Assembly (NCBI GenBank): GCA_034440575.1
Contig: JAOTOL010001643.1
Span: 903,501-967,500, forward strand
Direction of reading: 5' to 3'
DNA: 64,000 bases
Source of the DNA: Imbricaverruca yamaguchii
Taxonomy: Eukaryota; Arthropoda; Thecostraca; Neoverrucidae
The notes under the pieces were generated by a model. It was not told the DNA's origin and did no database searches. It worked only from the letters and a program-made list of their open reading frames with translations. Within the stretch, counting starts at the first letter, position 1; the number at the start of each line of letters is the position of its first letter. Both the position numbers and the translations under genes were made by a program. Below, piece after piece: positions 47,826 through 59,795 of this stretch.

Positions 47826-48335
47826 ACGGCGGGCCGACAGCGGCCTCACGGCGGACTGATGGCGGGCTAGCGGCGGGCCGACAGCGGGCCGACAGCGGGC
47901 CGACAGCGGGCTGGCGGCGGGCTGACGGCGGGCTGGCGGCGAACCCACAGTCGGCTGGCGGCGGACCGACGGCAGGGTAACGGTGGGCTGACAGCGGGCC
48001 GACAGCGGGCCGACAGCGGGCTGGCGGCGGGCTGACGGCGGGCCGACAGCGGGCCGACAGCGGGCTGGCGGCGGGCTGGCGGCGAACCCACAGCCGGCTG
48101 GCGGCGGGCCGACAGCGGGCCGACAGCGGGCCGACAGCGGGCCGACAGCGGGCTGGCGGCGGGCTGACGGCGAACCCACAGTCGGCTGGCGGCGGACCGA
48201 CGGCAGGGTAGCGGCGGGCCGACGGTGGGCTGACAGCGGGCCGACAGCGGGCCGACAGCGGGCTGGCGGCGGGCTGACGGCGAACCCACAGCCGGCTGGC
48301 GGCGGACCGACGGCAGGCTAGCGGCGGGCCGCATA
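47826..48335. repeat. 10-bp satellite with higher-order structure
   Basis: The basic units are ggccgacagc and ggctggcggc/ggctgacggc. A marker block gaacccacag recurs at 47941, near 48085, at 48172 and at 48282. The last three are close to 90-110 bp apart, so larger blocks have been amplified as well. Minus-strand frames encode RRQPAVGPLSARC-type repeats and are not taken as genes. Confidence 0.9.
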
Positions 48336-48769
48336 ATCAGCTGCGGTCGGTCAACATGGCTGCAATGGCCGCTGTCACCGGGCGACCTTCGCCCGGGCCG
48401 CCCCACCCGCAGCCCCCGCGTTCCGGTCACGACCACGGGCGGATTTATGCCTCGTAATCCTGGATGTGGAGAGGAAACTTTGGGGAAAGCAAACATGCAG
48501 ATGGTGTTTTCCTTCAAACCTGTGGCACCAGACTCTCAGTTTGCACTTCCCAGTGAGTCTTGTCACACCGCAGCTCATTGAATAAAGAGCAACATTCAAC
48601 CTCCAAATGAGAAATATGAGAGGATAATCTTCCGGAGACGATAATGTTCTGTATGACAAAACAAAAAGCGGAAGCAGTCGTATTTTCCAGCCCTGGTCAC
48701 GACCACTGGTGGGGACGTGCCTGGCGACCCCGGCTGACCGACGACCGGCGGCCAGATGGTCGGCGAGGG

Positions 48770-48895
48770 GTGGGCCCCTCGCTGTCGTGGGTGACCGGCA
48801 GGCGGTGCCCCCCGCTGTCGTGGGTGACCGGCAGGCGGTGCCCCCCGCTGTCGTGGGTGACCGGCAGGCGGTGGGCCCCTCGCTGTCGCGGATGA
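48770..48895. repeat. 33-bp minisatellite, about 3.5 units
   Basis: Units of gctgtcgtgggtgaccggca ggcggtgcccccc start at 48791, 48824 and 48857 when measured from gtgaccggca. Confidence 0.9.
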
Positions 48896-50439
48896 TCAGG
48901 CAGCACTTTAATCGGATGTGCTGCCGCGGAAACGAGATTGCGCCGATCGGAACTGATCCAACCGCGGAACGCCCCATGGGACTGGGCCCACTGCCCATTC
49001 CGCCCGAGCCGGACCCATCGCGGAGCCGGACCGGCTGCAGCTGCGCCGTGGTGCCGCCACACGCGGCTGACAGCTGGCTGGACGGCTGTCGGTGGCGCCG
49101 ACAGCTGCGCCGACAGCTGCGCCGGACCGACTGCCGCCGCAGCCGCCCGGCTGGTGCCGTGTGCGGCCGGCGCGCCGGTGTCGGCGTGGGCTTGTGCTGG
49201 GACCGGGCCGTCTGTCGTGTTGGGCCGGGCCGACGCCGGTGGTCCGGTGACGAGTCGGCCGCGGTGTACGGCGTGCCGCGCCGGCCGGACACTGCGGCCG
49301 CCGCGATAGCCGCGGCCGGCCGCCCCGCGCAGGCGGCCGCTGTCGGCTGTTGCGGGCGCCACCGGTCCCGGCACGGCCAGGCCTGCCGCTGTCGGCGCCG
49401 AGTCCGGTTCCCGGGTTTATCTCGGCGGCGGCTCCGGTCGCCAACTCTGTCGCTGGGAGTCGGGCTGTCCAGCTGGTCTCGGTTGTAGATCCGGGCGTCA
49501 TGTGTGTGTGTGTGTCACTGCCCGGTCGGACCTGCATGAGTGTCGCGGCCGGGTCCGGCTGCTGGCCTGCGGAGGCGGTTATCATCATGGCCACCTCTCA
49601 CGTCTGCACACAGCCGCCGCCGCGGCCGGTAATGTCTTGCCCAGTGTGATGTCTTTCCAACTGAATGTCCCACAACCGGGGTCCGAGCGGCGACGATATC
49701 GTCGCCGGCACCACGCGCGAGCGCAGCGGAGCAGCGCGTCCAGTGCCTGATCCGGCTGCATTGCGGCCGATCCGTTGTGGTCGCGGCGCGCTGCGTCTGT
49801 TCGGCTATTCGTGCGTTCGGGCCCACTCATGAATGGCTTCAATGTGTGGCCAATGAGTTCAGCTCGATCTAAATGTTTGACTGTCGTCAGGCACCTCCCC
49901 GAGGGTATCATTCCCGGGCCTACTTCAGTCAGAGCACTGGAGATGTGTCGCTCGCGTAGGATTACGCGAGTTCTGCCACACGAAGTTCTACTCTAGTGCT
50001 GTTGCTTCGCCGCGAGCCCCACGCTCGTGTTTACCGGTGCCTGATGCGCAGTTCTGTGCTGCAATACGCACGACTCTGCAGTCTGCGCGGCTGCCGCAGC
50101 CCGCAGCTCCGACCCCATACGTTCCACATCTACCGCTGCCAAACACATAGATCATCTGCCGACACGCACACACGTACACACCCAGTCATACCTGTGCCTG
50201 GGCTCCACACGTTCTACATCCGCGCCTCTGCCTGCACCACCTACTCTGCATACTGCTCCGCCGGCCGCACCGTCCCGCCGTAGCGCCCCGGGCTCCCAAT
50301 ACTCTGCATAATTGACGCGGCTGCCGCAGTCGGCCGAGCCCACGCCGACGGGCGCCTGTCGCTGAGGCCGTGTATCCGCACTGCCGAGAACGAGTGGTAG
50401 GTCTGCGTCAGAGCGGCGGCCTTGACGCAGCCGGGCTGA
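48896..50439. other. GC-rich gene-empty DNA
   Basis: Long overlapping frames on both strands encode Arg/Ala/Pro-rich low-complexity sequence without domains. A short (TG)n tract lies at 49500-49516. No gene was recognised. Confidence 0.45.
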
Positions 50440-51012
50440 TGACACCTGTCGTACTCCCGCCGGACGGTGACACCGGTCACACTCCGGCCGGACAGTGACA
50501 CCGGTCACACTCCCGCCGGACAGTGACACCGGTCACACTCCCGCCGGACAGTGACACCGGTCACACTCCCGCCGGACAGCGACACCTCCCGCCGGATAGT
50601 GACACCGGTCACACTCCTGCCGGACGGTAACATCGGTCACACTCCCGCCGGACAGTGACACCTCCCGCCGGACGGTGACACCGGTCACACTCATGCCGGA
50701 CAGCGACATCGGTCACACTCCCGCTGGACAGCGACACCGGTCACACTCCCGCCGGACAGCGACACCGGTCACACTCCCGCCGGACAGCGACACCGGTCAC
50801 ACTCATGCCGGACAGTGACACCGGTCACACTCCCGCCGGACAGTGACACCTCCCGCTGGACAGTGACACCGGTCACACTCCGGCCGGACAGCGACACCTC
50901 CCGCCGGACAGTGGCACCGGTCACACTCCCGCCGGACAGTGGCACCTCCCGCCGGACAGTGGCACCGGTCACACTCCCGCCGGACAGCGACACCGGTCAC
51001 ACTCCGGCCGGT
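50440..51012. repeat. 28-bp minisatellite, about 18 units
   Basis: Units read cactcccgccggacagtgac accggtca. Several short units drop the ggtcacactcc part. Each full unit contains the partial palindrome tgacaccggtca. Confidence 0.92.
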
Positions 51013-51654
51013 GCCAGCCCGCACGGACGGCAAAAGTCGCGGTCGTTCTCAGCCTCACCGTTTGCATCCGAGTGTGCAGAAGTGAAAATGAGTGGCGTCC
51101 GCGGGAAACGGAGCGTCTGCTGGTGTCATGGCCAGATCGGCCACCGTGACGCCTGCATCCGTCTCCAACCGTGGGTGCACTCTGCACGTGAGAGCCGCCT
51201 GTCTTGTCGGCGAAGCGTGCGTCGACAGGCAACCCTCTGATATGTTTTGTGATTCGGGAACACTCGCGAAAGTGCCCTTCACCCATGCGTAGTAGCGTAT
51301 TCGCTCCGTCGAGCTGTCAGCGGTTTTTGCCCGCGAATGCCAAAAGTAGCACCCTTGTCAGCGTTTTTGCCAATTCTGACGTCCGCAGCGAAAATCTGCC
51401 TGATACCATGATGTGGGTGTGGGTAGGTGACGATGACCGCGATAGCGGCGATAACTCGTCGCCCAGTCGTGCGAACCGATGCTCTGATGCAGACGCGGCG
51501 GCTGACGCAGCACGGCCGATTTGTTTGTCAGCCACCTCGGCTGCAGGCGGGGCGCAGCGCACCTGCGCAACACGCATTATTCATCAGAGCGCGGCCCGGC
51601 ACGGCGTCTCTGGCGCCTGACTTACGAGCGGCGCCCCCCGGGGCGGCGCAGGCA

Positions 51655-51880
51655 GGGTCGCGCCGCCGCCCGCCCGCCGCCCGCCGCCCGCCGGCCAGCC
51701 GCCAGCGCCACCCGCCAGCCGCCGCCGACCAGCCGCCACCGCCACCCGCCAGCCGCCGCCGCCGCCCGCCGCCGCCGCCAGCCGCCGCCGCCAGCCCCGC
51801 CGCCGCCCGCCGCCCCGCCCACCGCCCGCCGCCCGCCGCCCACTGCCCGCCGCCGCCCGCCAACCACCGCCCACCGCTAG
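51655..51880. repeat. CCGCC/CCCGCCG low-complexity tract
   Basis: Almost only C, G and A: ccgcc, cgcccgccg and agccgcc units over about 220 bp. The minus strand carries many closely spaced GGG runs and could form G-quadruplexes. The apparent Pro/Arg- or Gly/Trp-rich frames are not genes. Confidence 0.9.
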
Positions 51881-52249
51881 TGCACGCCGGCCCTTCATAC
51901 GTGAGCGCCCGCCGGCGTTGGCGGCGACTTCACTGGCTTGGACTTTTTGTTTAGAGGCCTGTTGTTGTTTGAGGCACAATTTGCCGTCACGGCTTTGTGT
52001 GCACCCGCCGTCGTTATCGTGGAGTGCACGGAACCCAGCAGAGGGGATAGTCGATCTGGTGGGTTACTCAGAAATCATGCCGGTTTTTCCACGTGGTAAT
52101 TTATTCACGTTTTTTGTTTTTTTCTACCGATGCCAGAAAGACTTAGGGGAATTTCGTTTGCGGAGGCTGCTCCTGGAAAGTAACCACTACGATGTGGGCG
52201 AGCTTTTGGCTTAATTCGTGTTGCATGTTGGCGTACCAGTGCCGGTGGT

Positions 52250-52435
52250 GCCGTGTGCACCTGGTCGGTTGCGCTGTGCGGCTGTGATATGTGGCGTACC
52301 ATGGCGGTGGTACCGTGTACACGTGGTGGGTTGTACTGTGTGGCCGTGATATGTGGCGTGCCGTGGCGGTGGTACCGTGTGCACCTGGTCGGTTGTACTG
52401 TGTGGCGCATGATATGTGGCCGTGATATGTGGCGT
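52250..52435. repeat. About 62-bp tandem repeat, three units
   Basis: Units start gtgtgcacctggtcggttg, with tgatatgtggcgtgccgtgg later in each. Starts are at 52252, 52315 and 52377. Confidence 0.88.
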
Positions 52436-52439
52436 GCCG

Positions 52440-52490
52440 TGCCGCCCGCAGCGCCGCCCGCAGCGCCGCCCGCAGCGCCGCCACTGACCG
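52440..52490. repeat. 15-bp repeat, three units
   Basis: Units of cccgcagcgccgc in tandem. Confidence 0.8.
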
Positions 52491-53148
52491 CGCTCTCGAT
52501 TTCGGCCGTACCGCCGAGCTGGCCGGCACCCAGCAGGCATCGTTGTCGACGTCCACCCACGCTCTCATTCTGTCGGCCAACTGTGTCAATGGCAGTCGTC
52601 GCACGGCGATTTTCTCCGGTGTCCGCGCGCCAGGCGGACCTCCTTCGCCGCCATCGATCACCGGATTTGGGTTAGGTGGTGCGACGACTGCGCGTCCGAC
52701 GGCTTTGCACATTGTCATGCGCGTGTGGTTCTGCATCACGGCGCGACCGGTGGCGGTGGCGCTGACGTCCCGGTGACGTCACGGCCCACTGGCGGCCGCG
52801 CCGGTGGCCGTAGCGCTCCAGGCCGCGAGGGCGCCGAATTTGGCCGCCATTGATCGCGGCGCGGGGCGGCGACCTCTGCCGACGCGCGGTGCGGTCTCCG
52901 GCCGCTCTGGCCTGAGATGGCCCCGCGATGCGACGGCGCGTCGACGACGGTGGTGTCGCCGACATATAAGGCCGCCGGCCAGCCTCGGCCGGCCTCGTGT
53001 CGCCGAGGGAGGGCGCCGTTGCGGGAGGTGACAGCAGCGACGCGTGGGCGCCGCCGCTCATGGCGCTCGTGCGGCTGCGAAGGCGGCGCAGGCGGCGTGG
53101 TGCGCCCACCGTCTGCCGCGGCGTGCGCGTCTCCACGGCAGACGCGCT

Positions 53149-53211
53149 GCGCATCTCCACGCGCCGCCTGCGCATCTCCACGCGCCGCCTGCGCATCTCC
53201 ACGCGCCGCCT
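53149..53211. repeat. 21-bp repeat, three units
   Basis: Three perfect copies of gcgcatctccacgcgccgcc t at 53149, 53170 and 53191, with a weaker relative upstream (53125). Confidence 0.92.
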
Positions 53212-54261
53212 GCGTCGGGACGCGTCGCGGCCGCCACGGGCGCCGACCGGCCCGTCTGCGAGTCATCAGCGGGGCTGCGCTGTCCGATCCGGTGTCGGGC
53301 GAGCCGGCCGCCACGTTCTGATGGTGGGGTCGGCACGCGTCGGCTGCTGGCGCTACTAAGTGTAAGCACACAGGCGGAGAAGTGCCACCGGCCTCCGCAC
53401 ACATACCTGCGGGAGAGGGCGGGCCAATGTGGTGCAAGGGCCGCCCTCTAACACCGATAGCGAGCGCACTTTTGGCGGGAGGCGTGGCGTGCGACGCGCG
53501 GCTAATCTCCGGCCAGCACGTCCAGCCGACATCCGACACCGACACCTTATGGCGCCAATGGGCTCAATCAGAACTGTAACAAAACCGTCCGGCGTCTGCG
53601 GCCAGCTCAAGTCCACAATGGAACCGGAACGTTTGCTTTCTTTTCGTCGAGCCGGTGCATTGTTTGTGGGTTGAATTGTGTGCCCGGGGCGGAGATCCGA
53701 TCGCCGGCGGACCCCGCAGCACGGCGACGTTCCGATTCTCGAGAAAAGTAAAAATTGGAGCCGGCGTTTAGCGGTGAACATCAATTATTTGTGGACGCCA
53801 CGGAATACTTTCATAAAGCAGTGGCTGACACAGAAATGTGTGACGTGCAGCGGTGCGCGCCGGCCGCGCCGGCCGCGCCGTGCCGTAATTGTCTGGGAGA
53901 GCGCGTGCGCCGGCCGCGGCGGCCAGCCAACTCACTTTCCGCGGGCGTCACACGTGTGATCTGCAGGTCGGACGGGCCCAGTGCGGCGGCTCAGAGGGCG
54001 CCGGCCGGCGCGTCTCGGCATATGACGCCGGCGGATCTGACTCACGGGAGATCCGCGGCCCTCCGGCAGCCGTCAGTTGGCTCCGGTGACCTGGTGTCAT
54101 AGCCCCGGGCACTGGGGGCAGAGTCCGTCTGACTCACCCCGACGGCACAAAGGAGTGGTATTAGGCCGGCGCGCTGCGGCACATCGCTGCTGCGAGAATC
54201 TCGCTTCCATTGCAAGTCGCATTCACAGTGGACATCTGGCGGTTCGGGGCGGCGGCCGGCG

Positions 54262-54715
54262 GCGGACGTCTGACCCGCACCACGGACGCTGCCGTCTCGG
54301 GATGGCAGGGGACGTCTGACCCGCACCACGGACGCTGCCGTCTCGGGATGGCGGTGGACGTCTGACCCGCACCACGGACGCTGCCGTCTCTGGATGGCGG
54401 TGGACGTCTGACCCACACCACGGACGCTGCCGTCTCGGGGCGGCGGTGGACGTCTGACCCACACCACGGACGCTGCCGTCTCGGGGCGGCGGTGGACGTC
54501 TGACCCACACCACGGACGCTGCCGTCTCGGGGCGGCGGTGGACGTCTGACCCACACCACGGACGCTGCCGTCTCTGGATGGCGGGGGACGTCTGACCCGC
54601 ACCACGGACGCTGCCGTCTCTGGATGGCGGGGGACGTCTGACCCGCACCACGGACGCCGCCGGCCGTGGGGCGACCGCCGGTGGACGTCTGACCCGCACC
54701 ACGGACGCCGCCGGC
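54262..54715. repeat. 46-bp minisatellite, about ten copies
   Basis: Units of gacgtctgacccacaccacg, gacgctgccgtctcgggg and cggcggtg. Unit ends vary between ggatggcgg and ggcggcggtg. Starts at 54265, 54311 and 54357 fix the period. The last two units diverge (ccgccggcc). Confidence 0.94.
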
Positions 54716-54844
54716 CGGCCGGACCCGTGTTTACAGCGCGGCTGGCTGGTGCGTGTCGGCCGGTGGACGGACGCGTCGTGTCTGGGATAACGGCGCCGGT
54801 CGTGGTGCATCACTGTCGTCATCACACTATCTGGCGAGAGCGGC

Positions 54845-55345
54845 CGGTGGCTGACGGCCGGCCCCGCTGGCTGGAGCCCCCGGCCGCCGACAGCTCAGCT
54901 GACGGCTGTCCCCGCTGGCTTGGGCCGCCGGCCGCCGACAGCTCAGCTGACGGCTGTCCCCGCTGGCTGGAGCCCCCGGTCGCCGACAGCTCAGCTGACG
55001 GCTGTCCCCGCTGGCTGGAGCCCCCGGCCGCCGACAGCTCAGCTGACGGCTGTCCCCGCTGGCTGGGGCCGCCGGCCGCCGACAGCTCGGCTGACGGCCG
55101 GCCCCTCTGGCTGGAGCCCCCGGTCGCCGACAGCTCAGCTGATGGCTGTCCCCGCTGGCTGGAGCCCCCGGCCGCCGACAGCTCGGCTGACGGCCGGCCC
55201 CTCTGGCTGGAGCCCCCGGTCGCCGACAGCTCAGCTGACGGCTGTCCCCGCTGGCTGGAGCCCCCGGCCGCCGACAGCTCAGCTGACGGCTGTCCCCGCT
55301 GGCTGGGGCCGCCGGCCGCCGACAGCTCGGCTGACGTGGCTCGCG
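54845..55345. repeat. 48-bp minisatellite, about ten copies
   Basis: Units read gacggctgtccccgctggct, ggagcccccggccgccgaca and gctcagct. A gacagc/gctgtc inverted pair brackets the ctcagctgacg centre of the unit junction. Two unit types (ctgtccccgctgg and ccggcccctctgg) alternate in part. As 48 is a multiple of three, frames on both strands stay open, including 347 codons on the minus strand. Confidence 0.94.
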
Positions 55346-55493
55346 CCGCCGGCGGTCGTCGGTGTCAGTGCCTTGTGCGTTTGTCCAACGCACGCGGCAG
55401 CGCCGACGCGGCGCTGGATCAGGTGCGCGCGCGGCTTGCGCCGGCACCGTTATCTCGGCTGACTCACCAGTCATCTGTCCGGTCCTAGCCACG

Positions 55494-55590
55494 GGCGGTC
55501 CCACCTGGCGTTGCGACCCACCGGTCCCACCTGGCGGTATCGCCCACCGGTCCCACCGGGCGGTACCGCCCACCGGTCCCACCGGACAGT
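55494..55590. repeat. 26-bp repeat, about four units
   Basis: Units of ccaccggtcccacctggcgg tatcgc start at 55518, 55544 and 55570. A degenerate continuation reaches about 55640. Confidence 0.88.
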
Positions 55591-55897
55591 ATTCCCCTCC
55601 AGTCACACTCCGTGGTATGAACATACCAGTCCCATCCGAACACTGCAACGTCATTACAACTGACCAGAGGCCATGTTCCGCCCGACGTCGCACGCTTATT
55701 GCGCCGACATTTGACGTGGATTTCTCAGTCTGTCGAATTATTGGCCGAGTCGTTCTCGAATGAGGTGCTTCCGTCTGTGTGGTCGAGTTGCTGTGGCCGC
55801 CGAGGGGGCCGGCTGTCGCCGCCCGGCGGCGACAGCCGGCCGCTGACCGCTGGCCGCGGACCGCTGACACTGAGCGGCTCTGACCGTAAGCCTGCCG

Positions 55898-56050
55898 GAC
55901 CAGCGGCGGGACTGTCGCCCATCCCCCGACCAGCGGCGGGCCTGTCGCCCATCCCCCGACCAGCGGCGGGACTGTCGCCCGACCCCCGACCAGCGGCGGG
56001 TTTGGTCCGACCCCGACCGGCGGCGGGACTGTCGCCCATCACCCGACTGG
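55898..56050. repeat. 30-bp repeat, about five units
   Basis: Units of gaccagcggcgggactgtcg cccatccccc, with small internal changes. Confidence 0.9.
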
Positions 56051-56758
56051 CGGTGGCTGGCGCCAAAGTGGTGGCCGACCGTGGCGCTGATCCGTCTTTG
56101 TCGGCTCACTCTGGTTGGTCCCGGCCAGCGGTGACGCGCGCGGCCCGATATGGCGACACCCGGACATGGGCCGACGGTGCGGCCGGCCGGCCGGCTGGCC
56201 TCTCCACGCGCCGGCGCGCCTCTGCCGCCCAGGGCGACGACGGGCTCGGTCATCGGCCGTCCCGTCGACGACGACGTGGTCTGATTCGCTGCGGTCGGCT
56301 GGGCTGATCAGGTTAACTGAGCTGTCGGTGTCCACATCTGACTCACTCGTCGGCCCAGCCCCCTCCGGCGGGCTGGGCTGATAAGACTCACCTGTCGGTG
56401 TCGACGACGTCGTCTGACTCACGCCCCGCCCACTCACGCTCCTCCCACTGCGATCAGTTAGGCGGGTTAATGTTAACTCACCTGTCAGCGTCGTCCGGCA
56501 ATTAGCTTTGATCGCCGGATTGCAGGCGACCGGATCCTTCAGACACTCACCTGCCATCCGTCATATTGTCGCTGGCTGTTTCGTCATTCTTCTGGTGTTT
56601 CCGGCACCCGAGCTACCGGCTTTTCCCCCTGGGAAGTCCCGTGAAGTCAGATCGGTTTGTGGTGCGGTGGTCGAGCTGCACTTCACTGATTGCTGTTATC
56701 ATTAGTCGGGTGGTTAAATCGCTCGAATGCAATGTGGGCAGTACCTCCAATAATTCTA

Positions 56759-57655
56759 GGACAAATGTATGCAAGGACAAATGTACGTATGGCAGATGTA
56801 CGTAAAAGCAAATGTACGATAACAAAGGTACGTAGGCAAGTGTACGTAAGCGCAAAAGTACGTCAGCGCAAATGCACGCATGCGCAACAGCGCGTAAGCG
56901 CAAATGCACGTATGTGCAAATGTACGTAAGCGCAAACGTGTGTGTGCGCGCAAATGTACCTAAGCTCATATGAATGAATGCGTAAATGTACGTATTTGCA
57001 AATGTACGTGGGCGCAAAAGTATGCCAGCGTAAAGGTACGTATGCACAAATGTACGTAAGCGCAAATATACGTAAACGCAAGTGTACGCAAGAGAAAATC
57101 TACGTAAGCGCAAATGTATGTAGATGCGAAAGTACGTAGGCGAAAAAGTACATCAGCGCAAATGTGCCTAAGTGCAAACATACGTGAGCGCAAATGTACG
57201 TATGAGTCAATAAACGGTAATGCAAGTGTACGTACATGGAAAAGTCCGTACCAGCAAATATGTGTGATTGAAATGTACGTAAGCGAAAATACGTACACAA
57301 CACATATGTGCAACGGTACGTAAGCACCAACGTACAAAAATGCAAAAGTACATCAGAAAAAATGTATGTACATGTAAACTTGAGTAACCCAAATGCGAAT
57401 GTGCGTAAGCGAACGTACGGCTGCGTGTTTCAAAAGTACCTCTTTCATTTACATGTAAACAAATGTACGTACGCACAAAAGTAAGTATGGAAGATGTGCG
57501 TAAGCACAGATATGCCTGAGCACAAAAGTGCATTGACAAATGTACTCGTTGTAAATGTGCGTGAGAGGAAATGTGCTTAAGAGCAAATGCACGTATGACA
57601 TAAGTGCCTAGCCAAATGTGAGTAAGCGCAAAGGTGCGTATCTGTAAATATACGT
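56759..57655 (+). repeat. 16-bp satellite, left arm
   Basis: Diverged 16-bp units acgtaagcgcaaatgt run for nearly 900 bp in this orientation. Each contains a tacgta-type palindromic core. Divergence between units is substantial. Minus-strand frames read LRLRTFAHTYICAYV-like repeats and are not genes. Confidence 0.9.
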
Positions 57656-57711
57656 ACATTGGATGATACATTCATTTCCTCTTACCTATTTTTACGTTTA
57701 TTTAGGTTTGC

Positions 57712-58022
57712 TCTCACATACGTTCACATGTATTTGCGCTCACGTACATTTGCGCATACGTTCATTTGCGCTTACGTAATTTTGTGCGGACGTACATTTG
57801 CGCTTACGTACATTTATGCTTACGTACATTTGAACATACGCATATGTGCGCACACGTACTTTTGCGCGTGCATGCATTTGCGCTTACGTATATTTGCGCT
57901 TACGTACTTTTGCGCATACGTACATTTGTCATACGTACATTTACCATACGTACGTCTGCGCTTACATACCTTTGTTTATGTACATTTGCGTACGTACATT
58001 TGCTTTACGTACATTTGTCTTG
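57712..58022 (-). repeat. 16-bp satellite, right arm in opposite orientation
   Basis: The same unit appears as its reverse complement (acatttgcgcttacgt) for about 300 bp. The orientation switches within 57656-57711, a short T-rich spacer. Together the arms could fold into a long imperfect hairpin. Confidence 0.9.
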
Positions 58023-59056
58023 TTACCCCTCCAAAGTCATCAGCTGTACTCTCAGGATGTACCAACAATGTCTTGCGTGTAGGTACTGCGGATCGCGTTC
58101 AGTTCGGCAGTCTATATACATCTGACCCCATGCCACGCGCCGTCGCGCCTCCCGGCCAGGTCGACGACGGGCTCGACTCGACTCTCACCTGGGACGTGGC
58201 ATTAGACGGGCGGTGCTCGCCGTACCGTGAATCCGCGCTTGTACACATATCGTTCGGTCCAGTTTTACGCCCTCGGGCATGACTGCTTCGTGCGACTGAA
58301 ACCGTCACAGAACTTCCATTTGGACACTCCACTCAGTTTGCGATGTATTAATCGACGGCGACTTGCGTTAGCTCGGCTAGGTGCGATTGATCTTGATTGG
58401 CTGTTTCATGGTCGTCGCGTTGTTTTTGTTGCTTGCGATAGTGCCACTGCGCGACTTCGATCTCATTTGGCTGCGGGTTGCGTCGTCTCGACTGGTCGCG
58501 CCCGCATTATCCTTGGATGGTTTCGGTTGCCATCCCATTCGGCTGCGCGGTTGCATTGTCTCCGGCTGATGGTTGTGCTTGTGTTGTCTCGGTTGGCCGC
58601 GGCCGCCTTATCTGCGGACGGCTCGGGCGGCGCTATTTCGGTCGGACGCGGTCGCGTGCGGCCTGTCCGGCCCAGGTGGGCCGGTGTCGGCGCGTTTTTG
58701 CGCCGGCTGATTTGCATGTGTCGCGCGCGGCGGCCGGCCGGCCGGCGTGGCGGCGCCGCTCGGACGTGCCAGACCCGTGACCCGGCGCTCACGCCGGCTG
58801 ATGGATCGGCCACACAGCGCCGCGGCGACATGGAAAACTCATCGGCCTCCCACCGGCGAGCTGACTGCTGGCGGAGCCTTACCGCCGCCGTCGAACACCC
58901 CCAGCAGTGGTAGGGCGGCGGTAGCTCTCACTGGACAGAACGGAGCTGTGCTGGCGGTGGTGCTGGGGTGTCGAGATGCTGTCACTTCAAGAGCCGGTCT
59001 GGTATCACGCTGTTTCCGGTCGAGGCGCCCTTAAATCTAGCTGACAATCGAGGAAG
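58023..59056. other. Gene-empty DNA
   Basis: Mixed to GC-rich DNA. The longest plus-strand frame (228 codons from 58227) has no recognisable domain and is Arg-rich in its GC-rich half. Nothing else is supported. Confidence 0.45.
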
Positions 59057-59057
59057 G

Positions 59058-59093
<36 letters not shown>

Positions 59094-59113
59094 AGGGAGA
59101 AAGAGAGAGAGGA
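59057..59113. repeat. (GA)n microsatellite with a G run
   Basis: About 13 GA units, a run of about ten G residues, then a second short GA stretch. Purine-only over some 60 bp, so triplex-prone. Confidence 0.95.
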
Positions 59114-59547
59114 GGTAAGTGAGAGGAAGGAAGGACGGGAGTGTGGGTGAGATCGGTCACTGCCCAGATATGTATGTGCATGTAACAGTGCCAGAAAATA
59201 CCATTTATGCATTTTTCAATCCAGTTAGGTAATTATTTTTGATTAATCGTGCTCCGAGTTCTGTCCACAGGGGCCACAAGTTCTTTTCTCAGTTCTTACA
59301 GTTCTCACAGTGCCACAATGTTGCCACAGAGTTCTCACAGTGTCACAGTTAACGATCACTATCAAATAAGGTGTTGCAAATTTCGAAGCCGTCGCTACTG
59401 AATCGAAAAGTTGGCGTGGCAAAACTGGCTATACAGTGCCAAGTGCGAAAATTGTGTTCCAGCTGCAAAAATTGGCGTTGTGTCGCTCAGGCATAGTTCG
59501 GCATTCTCCACTCGTGGAGCGTGTTGTGAACCGCAACGTTCGGGAGC

Positions 59548-59795
59548 GTTTAATCACAGTCATCTGCCAATACCCAACGTTGTCGCTCTTGTCGTCTTAT
59601 CACGGTCATCTTCCGCCAGTACCCAACATTGTCGCTCGTGTCGTTTGATCACGGTCATCTTCCGCTAGTACCCAACATTGTTGCTCGTGTCGTTTGATCA
59701 CGGTCATCTTCCGCCAGTACCCAACATTGTCGCTCGTGTCGTTTGATCACGGTCATCTTCCGCTAGTACCCAACATTGTCGCTCGTGTATGTGGC
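59548..59795. repeat. 49-bp minisatellite, five units
   Basis: Units contain cggtcatcttccgccagtac, ccaacattgtcgctcgtgtc and gtttgatca. They start at 59603, 59652, 59701 and 59750, with a more diverged first unit at 59554. Confidence 0.92.

Noticed and set aside
55699..56307. 202-codon GC-rich frame
   Set aside because: It reads through a 30-bp tandem repeat and CG-rich DNA, and shows no domain or splice evidence.
56613..58282. Frames rich in YICAYVHLRLRTF repeats on both strands
   Set aside because: They are translations of the 16-bp satellite arms.
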